Source: Thermoplasmata archaeon
Lineage (GTDB): Archaea; Thermoplasmatota; Thermoplasmata; Thermoplasmatales; Thermoplasmataceae
NCBI GenBank assembly: GCA_021819605.1
Contig: JAKAQT010000056.1
Span: 1-9,477 of the forward strand
Length of the DNA stretch: 9,477 bases
Direction: 5' to 3'
The number at the start of each line of letters is the position of its first letter. Position 1 is the first letter of the stretch. The notes beneath the pieces were generated by a model, which did no database searches, was not told where the DNA came from, and saw only the letters and a list, made by a program, of their open reading frames with translations. Shown piece after piece: positions 6,256-9,477 of the stretch. The translations under genes were made by a program, and so were the position numbers.

Positions 6256-7230
6256 TCAGAGTGTTGTTATCTTACCCGTTGTATCGGAAAGGTAAGCGGC
6301 GTTCACTGTTTTTACCACAACTTCACCGTCTTTCACGGTGGCTATTCTGGACTTCTCACCTCTTACCAGTTCAACAAAAGCGCGGACCTCATCCTCATAC
6401 ATATTCCCATCCCTGAATGTTCTGGTGACTTTTCCATCGATTTCCAGATCGGAATTCACTGTTGTTGAAAAGACATCCCTGGCCACAGCGGTTGCTTCGG
6501 TCCCGTAAACTGCCAGATCATTCCTGGGATGCTTCATGGCTCTGGAAGAGACGGCATGGGCCATAATACTGCCATATTCCATTGATATTGATTCAGTAGT
6601 GTCGATTACGGCTTTTGCCGGCTGCCGGAATGCTGAGATTTTATCCGGTCTGACACCAAGCAGAAAATTAATGGTGTCAAGAACGTGCACGCCTGTTCCC
6701 ATAACGGAACCACCACCTACCTTTTCATCTTCTGTCCACCATCTGCGATCCGGATTGTCAGATGTTCCCTGTGATAGGCCACCCCATGTCCCATGAACCA
6801 TTGTGATTTTTCCAAGTTTTCCGCTGGAGATCATGTTCCTGATTTCCACGATGGCAGGATGGAACCTCATGTGGAAACCCACCGCAAGATGGCGTCCGGT
6901 TTTGGCAGATATACCCACCAGGTCTGAGGCATCTCCGTTGCTGAGCGTCATCTGCTTCTCAAGCAGCACATCCTTTCCGCTTTCCATGGATAATCTTGCC
7001 TGTTCGTAGTGCAGAAAATTGGGAGATGCTATGTAAACAGCATCGAAGTCTCCTCTGGAAAAGAACTCGTCCAGATCGGAGAATGCATACGCTCCATATT
7101 CTGTGCCCTCTTTCTCTGCCTTCTTCAGGGTTCTGCTGTATATGGCCGTTATGGAGTTTCCAGAGGACTTAATTGCAGGCATTACCCTGTTTATTGCGTG
7201 GTTTCCAAGGCCGATTATTCCGAATTTCAT
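6256..7230 (-). CDS. Gfo/Idh/MocA-family NAD(P)-dependent oxidoreductase
   Basis: A sugar or polyol dehydrogenase type enzyme: an N-terminal Rossmann domain binds NAD(P) and a C-terminal alpha/beta domain binds substrate. Counting from the Met at 7230 (324 residues), the dinucleotide motif GLGNHA is at 7-12, ASPNFLHYEQA at 69-79, EKQM at 91-94 (family norm EKP, Lys92 being the catalytic-site lysine), and the GGGSVMGTGVHVLD stretch at 172-185 with His182 retained. The usual aspartate in GGG-x-x-x-D-x-G-x-H is Gly178 here, so the Lys-Asp-His set is incomplete. An in-frame ATG at 7260 would add ten hydrophobic residues. I prefer 7230 because family members start directly at the first Rossmann strand and a TATA-like element lies 22 bases upstream. 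The substrate cannot be told from sequence, and no sugar operon surrounds it. Confidence 0.92.
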   Translation of the reverse strand: MKFGIIGLGNHAINRVMPAIKSSGNSITAIYSRTLKKAEKEGTEYGAYAFSDLDEFFSRGDFDAVYIASPNFLHYEQARLSMESGKDVLLEKQMTLSNGDASDLVGISAKTGRHLAVGFHMRFHPAIVEIRNMISSGKLGKITMVHGTWGGLSQGTSDNPDRRWWTEDEKVGGGSVMGTGVHVLDTINFLLGVRPDKISAFRQPAKAVIDTTESISMEYGSIMAHAVSSRAMKHPRNDLAVYGTEATAVARDVFSTTVNSDLEIDGKVTRTFRDGNMYEDEVRAFVELVRGEKSRIATVKDGEVVVKTVNAAYLSDTTGKITTL

Positions 7231-7247
7231 TGTTATCATAATCATGA

Positions 7248-7256
7248 AGATATACT
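7248..7256 (-). promoter_or_regulatory. Possible TATA-like box of the oxidoreductase gene
   Basis: The minus strand reads AGTATATCT, centred 22 bases before the preferred ATG. A competing box, CTTATAATTC at 7273-7282, would start transcription near 7252 and give a short leader instead. The two cannot be separated by eye. Confidence 0.4.
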
Positions 7257-7294
7257 GCAATATTTACCTGTTGAATTATAAGATTAAGAATTAA

Positions 7295-7399
7295 ATAGCA
7301 GTCCTGGCAATTTATGCAAATGAACTGAACAAACCAATTAATTTGGTGTATTCTGGCAAAGAGCACTACCTGAAAGAAGCTATTCAACTAATTCTTTGA
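7295..7399 (+). other. Possible remnant of a lost coding sequence
   Basis: A 34-codon open stretch on the plus strand, from the codon after a TAA to a TGA at 7397. It reads IYANELNKPINLVYSGKEHY followed by LKEAIQLIL and has the amino acid texture of a real C-terminal helix-strand unit. There is no ATG, GTG or TTG near its beginning and no ribosome site. It overlaps the 3' end of the decayed toxin on the other strand. I cannot assign a family. It may be the tail of a gene whose front has been deleted, or chance. Confidence 0.25.
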
Positions 7400-7701
7400 G
7401 TTAAATCTGTTTGAATCAGGTGGATGAAAGGAGCTGCATCTCCGTGGGCAAATATGGCGGCAGTCCAAGGTTAGTTACCTCAGGCATTGCAACATTAATT
7501 TCAGGTAAATAGTCTACAGAAGCTTTGTTCACATCCTCGCACATATTCGTTGTCCAGGAAACAACAGATTTCGACTCCGAAACAGTCATCGGGTAGATGT
7601 ATTCATTGACCTTTATTGTCAAATACTTTTCCTGCTCTTGCATGAATGGTATCTCTACTGTTGAGAAATGAAATTATGACATTTGTATCAATATGATTCA
7701 G
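7388..7701 (-). pseudogene. Decayed VapC-type PIN-domain toxin
   Basis: An intact VapC is an Mg-dependent ribonuclease of about 130 residues with four acidic residues. Here the pieces are spread over two frames. From 7701, NHIDTNVIISFLNSRDTIHA gives motif I with Asp5, then AGKVFDNKGQ and a stop (7603-7605). One base out of frame the domain continues as NEYIYPMTVSE, with the motif II glutamate at 7575-7577, up to about 7480. A second shift is needed to read TLDCRHICP, with the motif III aspartate at 7463-7465, and then SSFHPPDSN, matching the usual TFD motif IV, ending at a TAG (7388-7390). About 20 residues seem lost between motifs II and III. The first codon is CTG where ATG or GTG is expected. 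It lies directly behind the antitoxin gene, as in vapBC operons. It should yield no active nuclease. Confidence 0.75.
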
Positions 7702-7702
7702 T

Positions 7703-7954
7703 CTAATCCCATTCCTTTATAGAACCTTCCGATAGGTCATTAGGCAGCTCTGGAAGGCCTCTTTCCTTCCATACTCTGATAATGGCAAGGCTTTTCTCCT
7801 TCCGTTCTACTGTTTTCTTTGCGCTTTGCATCCCATTCTGCATTATCCATCTCAGGGCATCTGCCTTGCCGGTAGCAAGTTTATATTTTATTAATTTGTC
7901 AATGAGACCAGATGTGTTATCATCTATTCTTAAAGCGATAATGCTTGATACCAT
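7703..7954 (-). CDS. VapB-like ribbon-helix-helix antitoxin
   Basis: An 83-residue protein with the architecture of an archaeal VapB antitoxin: a short strand SIIALRID (4-11), a helix DNTSGLIDKLIKYKLA (12-27), a turn and second helix GKADALRWIMQNGM (29-42), forming the DNA-binding ribbon-helix-helix domain of a dimer. A charged linker follows, then a C-terminal toxin-binding tail ending LPNDLSEGSIKEWD. Such proteins bind their own promoter and neutralise VapC. The reading frame is intact, with a TATA box 27 bases before the ATG. Its stop lies one base before the remains of a PIN-domain toxin, so it is now an orphan antitoxin. It might persist as a repressor or by protecting against related toxins elsewhere in the genome, which is inference. 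Confidence 0.82.
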   Translation of the reverse strand: MVSSIIALRIDDNTSGLIDKLIKYKLATGKADALRWIMQNGMQSAKKTVERKEKSLAIIRVWKERGLPELPNDLSEGSIKEWD

Positions 7955-7976
7955 GTGCTTTCGTATGTTTACATTT

Positions 7977-7989
7977 GTATATATTATTC
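7977..7989 (-). promoter_or_regulatory. TATA box of the antitoxin gene
   Basis: The minus strand reads GAATAATATATAC, centred about 27 bases before the ATG at 7954, giving a leaderless start. Upstream of it, the gap 7990-8144 holds no recognisable gene on either strand. Confidence 0.6.
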
Positions 7990-8098
7990 CGCTTCATAAT
8001 CCTGATGTTTTTCAATAAAATCTAAATCCTTTAAAGCTGACCCAATGCTAACTTACCATGCATTCAAAACCATGATAGACCTCATTTCCATATCTGCC

Positions 8099-8108
8099 AA
8101 AAAAACAA
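8099..8108 (-). terminator. T-run terminator of tRNA-Lys
   Basis: About 40 bases past the 3' end of the tRNA, the minus strand reads TTGTTTTTTT, a typical archaeal oligo-T termination signal. Confidence 0.5.
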
Positions 8109-8144
8109 TTAATGAAACAGCTCACGAAATTAAATAGGGACATG

Positions 8145-8218
8145 CGGGTCCGAGGGGGTTCGAACCCCCGACCTATGGATTAAGAGTCCATCGCTCTACC
8201 TAGCTAAGCTACGGACCC
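8145..8218 (-). tRNA. tRNA-Lys (anticodon CTT), complete
   Basis: Decodes AAG lysine codons. The minus strand folds into a full cloverleaf: acceptor GGGTCCG/CGGACCC, a D arm with GCTT/GAGC stem, an anticodon stem ATGGA/TCCAT around loop CTCTTAA, a five-base variable loop AGGTC, and a T arm with the standard TTCGAAC loop and a stem of G-C pairs plus one G-T. The discriminator is G. CCA is not encoded and there is no intron. A box A lies 28 bases upstream and a T-run follows downstream, so it is an independent unit. It separates the ribosomal operon from the eroded toxin-antitoxin strip. Confidence 0.97.
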
Positions 8219-8242
8219 AGCCATTCCGAATATTTAATCAGC

Positions 8243-8250
8243 ATTTATAA
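8243..8250 (-). promoter_or_regulatory. Box A promoter of tRNA-Lys
   Basis: The minus strand reads TTATAAAT, the canonical archaeal tRNA promoter core, centred 28 bases before the mature 5' end. It is back-to-back with the ribosomal operon promoter about 40 bases away. Confidence 0.7.
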
Positions 8251-8284
8251 CTTATCGTGCCAAGCAGAAATTTGCTTCAATAAA

Positions 8285-8296
8285 CATTTAAATAGC
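8285..8296 (+). promoter_or_regulatory. TATA box of the ribosomal protein operon
   Basis: CATTTAAATAGC contains TTTAAATAG, a good archaeal TATA match, which would start transcription near 8316. This leaves a leader of about 100 bases before rpl3, unlike the leaderless genes elsewhere in the window. A weaker alternative, GATACTTTAA, lies at 8312-8321. Confidence 0.55.
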
Positions 8297-8330
8297 TTTT
8301 TAGGTTAACCCGATACTTTAACCATACACA

Positions 8331-8360
8331 ATGGGCAATGCAATAATCGCATCCCAGTGA
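8331..8360 (+). other. Nine-codon upstream reading frame in the ribosomal operon leader
   Basis: ATG to TGA encodes MGNAIIASQ. The ATG lies about 15 bases after the predicted transcription start, so it is near the 5' end of the message. No SD precedes it. It ends immediately before the hairpin at 8361. It may be translated as a leader peptide, or may be chance. Confidence 0.3.
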
Positions 8361-8383
8361 AGTTGGCAAAATTCTGTCCAACT
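8361..8383 (+). promoter_or_regulatory. Hairpin in the ribosomal operon leader
   Basis: AGTTGG (8361-8366) pairs perfectly with CCAACT (8378-8383) around an 11-base loop. It lies 19 bases before the rpl3 ribosome site and directly after the short upstream frame. Ribosomal operons often use leader structures as binding sites for a regulatory ribosomal protein, but which protein, if any, binds here is unknown. Confidence 0.4.
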
Positions 8384-8401
8384 CCTATGTGTAACGGTCG
8401 T

Positions 8402-8408
8402 AGGTGAT
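8402..8408 (+). promoter_or_regulatory. Strong Shine-Dalgarno site of rpl3
   Basis: AGGTGAT is fully complementary to the 3' end of archaeal 16S rRNA and stands six bases before the ATG at 8415. It fixes that start. Confidence 0.8.
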
Positions 8409-8414
8409 AAAAAA

Positions 8415-9404
8415 ATGGCAACACCGCATCACCCCAGACGGGGGTCTATGGGATACTACCCTAGGGTACGTTCGAAGAGAATGCAAGGCGATATCAGGAG
8501 CTGGCCTGAGGTAGATGGAAATGTCAGGATTCAGGCATTTGCAGGATACAAGGTCGGAATGACACACGTGGAAATGACTGATTATAGAAAATTCAGCACC
8601 ACAGCCGGTCAAACAATAGCTGCTCCGGTCACTGTGGTTGAAGTTCCGCCTCTGACAGTCGCCGGTATAAGGTATTATGATGAAACAGAACTTGGCCTGT
8701 CAATAGTTTCTGAAAAATGGGCGGAAAACCAGGACAAAGAAATTTTCAGAAGAATTACAAAACAGACGGAAAAGAAAGATCCTCCAATGGTAACCGAGGT
8801 TTCCGAAGTTAGGTTCATAGTTCACACGAATCCGAAGCTGGTAAGCGGAGTACCATCCAAGGTGCCCGATATCTTTGAAGTGAGGATCGTAGGCGGGGAC
8901 GTCAAAGCAAGGATGGCTTATGCTGAAGAGCATCTCGGCAAAGAGCTTCATTTCTCCGACTTTTCCAAGGCAGGAAATTTTGCAGACGTTATAGGAGTCA
9001 CAAAAGGTAAAGGATTTCAGGGTCACGTCAAGAGATTTGGCGTGAAGCTGCTTCCAACAAAGAACAGGAAGCACCGGAGAATGATAGGTACCCTTGGTCC
9101 GTGGCATCCTGACTGGGTGAGGAACACTGTACCGCAGGCCGGACAGATTGGTACTCATCAGAGAACAGCACACAACATCAGAATTCTCAGGTATTCAAAA
9201 AACGAGGGAGATCAGGACATTAACGTCAAAGGCGGCTTCACCAATTACGGTCTTGTGAGAACAGAATATGTTCTAATCCACGGATCAGTTCCCGGGGCTG
9301 CAAAGAGGCTTATCAAATTCAGAGACCCAGCCAGGCAGAAAACTCCGTCGGTGGAGAACCTGACAATAAGCTACGTCTCCAAGGAATCAAAGCAGGGTGA
9401 TTAA
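8415..9404 (+). CDS. rpl3: Large ribosomal subunit protein uL3 (L3P), archaeal type
   Basis: A structural protein of the 50S subunit that binds 23S rRNA and reaches toward the peptidyl transferase centre. The 329-residue product is of the long archaeal/eukaryotic type (bacterial L3 is about 210). Recognisable parts are the basic N-terminal MATPHHPRRGSMGYYPR, AFAGYKVGMTHV (41-52), VVEVPPLTVAGIR (74-86), the hallmark GVTKGKGFQGHVKRFGVK (194-211), the GPWHPDWV stretch (228-235), GQIGTHQRTAHN (243-254) and a C-terminal IRFRDP-like IKFRDPAR segment. The protein is complete, with no odd feature. It has a strong SD sequence and a leader of about 100 bases. It is the first gene of the operon that in archaea continues with L4, L23, L2 and S19; here the L4 gene overlaps its last eight bases. 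Confidence 0.98.
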   Translation: MATPHHPRRGSMGYYPRVRSKRMQGDIRSWPEVDGNVRIQAFAGYKVGMTHVEMTDYRKFSTTAGQTIAAPVTVVEVPPLTVAGIRYYDETELGLSIVSEKWAENQDKEIFRRITKQTEKKDPPMVTEVSEVRFIVHTNPKLVSGVPSKVPDIFEVRIVGGDVKARMAYAEEHLGKELHFSDFSKAGNFADVIGVTKGKGFQGHVKRFGVKLLPTKNRKHRRMIGTLGPWHPDWVRNTVPQAGQIGTHQRTAHNIRILRYSKNEGDQDINVKGGFTNYGLVRTEYVLIHGSVPGAAKRLIKFRDPARQKTPSVENLTISYVSKESKQGD

Positions 9405-9477
9405 ACTGAAAGTAAACTTATATGATACAGATGGAGAAATAAAGGGAGAAATGTCACTTCCTGCAGTATTCGACACA
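9397..9477 (+). CDS. rpl4: Large ribosomal subunit protein uL4 (L4P), N-terminal part, cut by the window end
   Basis: The first 27 codons are present, read as VIKLKVNLYDTDGEIKGEMS and then LPAVFDT, starting with GTG. The pattern of a strand, YD-x-DG, then a short strand and LP-x-VF-(E/D)T is the beginning of archaeal uL4, a 50S protein whose extended loop lines the exit tunnel. The start GTG overlaps the end of rpl3 by eight bases (GTGATTAA), and AAGGA lies about 12 bases upstream, so translation is probably coupled to rpl3. The frame is open to the last base of the window, so nothing can be said of the rest of the protein. Confidence 0.9.
   Translation, partial: MIKLKVNLYDTDGEIKGEMSLPAVFDT

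Noticed and set aside
7416..7643. Small stand-alone 75-residue protein
   Set aside because: Its first residues are a shifted reading of the PIN N terminus and its last ones a shifted reading of the LDxxH region; the middle matches the PIN domain, so it is part of the broken toxin.
7782..8018. Plus-strand frame with hydrophobic residues
   Set aside because: It is antisense to the antitoxin gene; its hydrophobicity comes from reading charged codons in reverse.
7955..8144. CRISPR or repeat array in the AT-rich gap
   Set aside because: No repeated unit of any useful length is visible.
8700..9173. Minus-strand open frame of 157 codons
   Set aside because: It is wholly antisense to the conserved rpl3 gene.

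Overview
The window looks chromosomal and comes from an archaeon, most likely of the order Thermoplasmatales. The uL3 and uL4 ribosomal proteins are archaeal in type, the triosephosphate isomerase is the short archaeal form, and the tRNAs end without an encoded CCA. Most first genes of transcription units have a TATA-like box about 25 bases before the start codon (leaderless transcripts), while internal operon genes carry Shine-Dalgarno sites complementary to archaeal 16S rRNA. The base composition is moderate, near half GC. I cannot name the species.

Layout. Positions 1-1490, minus strand: tRNA-Gly(TCC), a three-helix membrane protein of unknown function, and the glycolytic enzyme TpiA. The last two form an operon in which the tpiA stop codon lies inside the ribosome binding site of the membrane protein gene. 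Positions 1712-2732, plus strand: two unrecognised genes, one a soluble acidic protein and one a doubly membrane-anchored surface protein. Positions 2752-3645, minus: a D12-class (Dam-like) DNA adenine methyltransferase with no restriction enzyme in view. Positions 3756-5564, minus: a compact sulfur-related operon of a YeeE/YedE transporter, a small two-helix membrane protein and a DsrE-family protein. The transporter gene is interrupted by a one-base frameshift at a run of four G. Position 5747 onward: an unrecognised plus-strand gene, then a convergent Gfo/Idh/MocA oxidoreductase.

Positions 7261-8144 are an eroded accessory strip beside tRNA-Lys(CTT). It holds an intact VapB-like antitoxin, followed by a decayed VapC (PIN-domain) toxin whose pieces can be read in shifted frames. 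From 8287 on, the plus strand carries the start of the large ribosomal protein operon: promoter, a leader of about 100 bases with a nine-codon upstream reading frame and a hairpin, rpl3 (uL3), and the first 27 codons of rpl4 (uL4), which overlaps rpl3.

I see no CRISPR array, insertion sequence or complete mobile element. I did not find a clearly new biological system. The most informative points are the decayed toxin behind its surviving antitoxin, the transporter frameshift, the small membrane protein in the sulfur operon, and the ribosomal operon leader.
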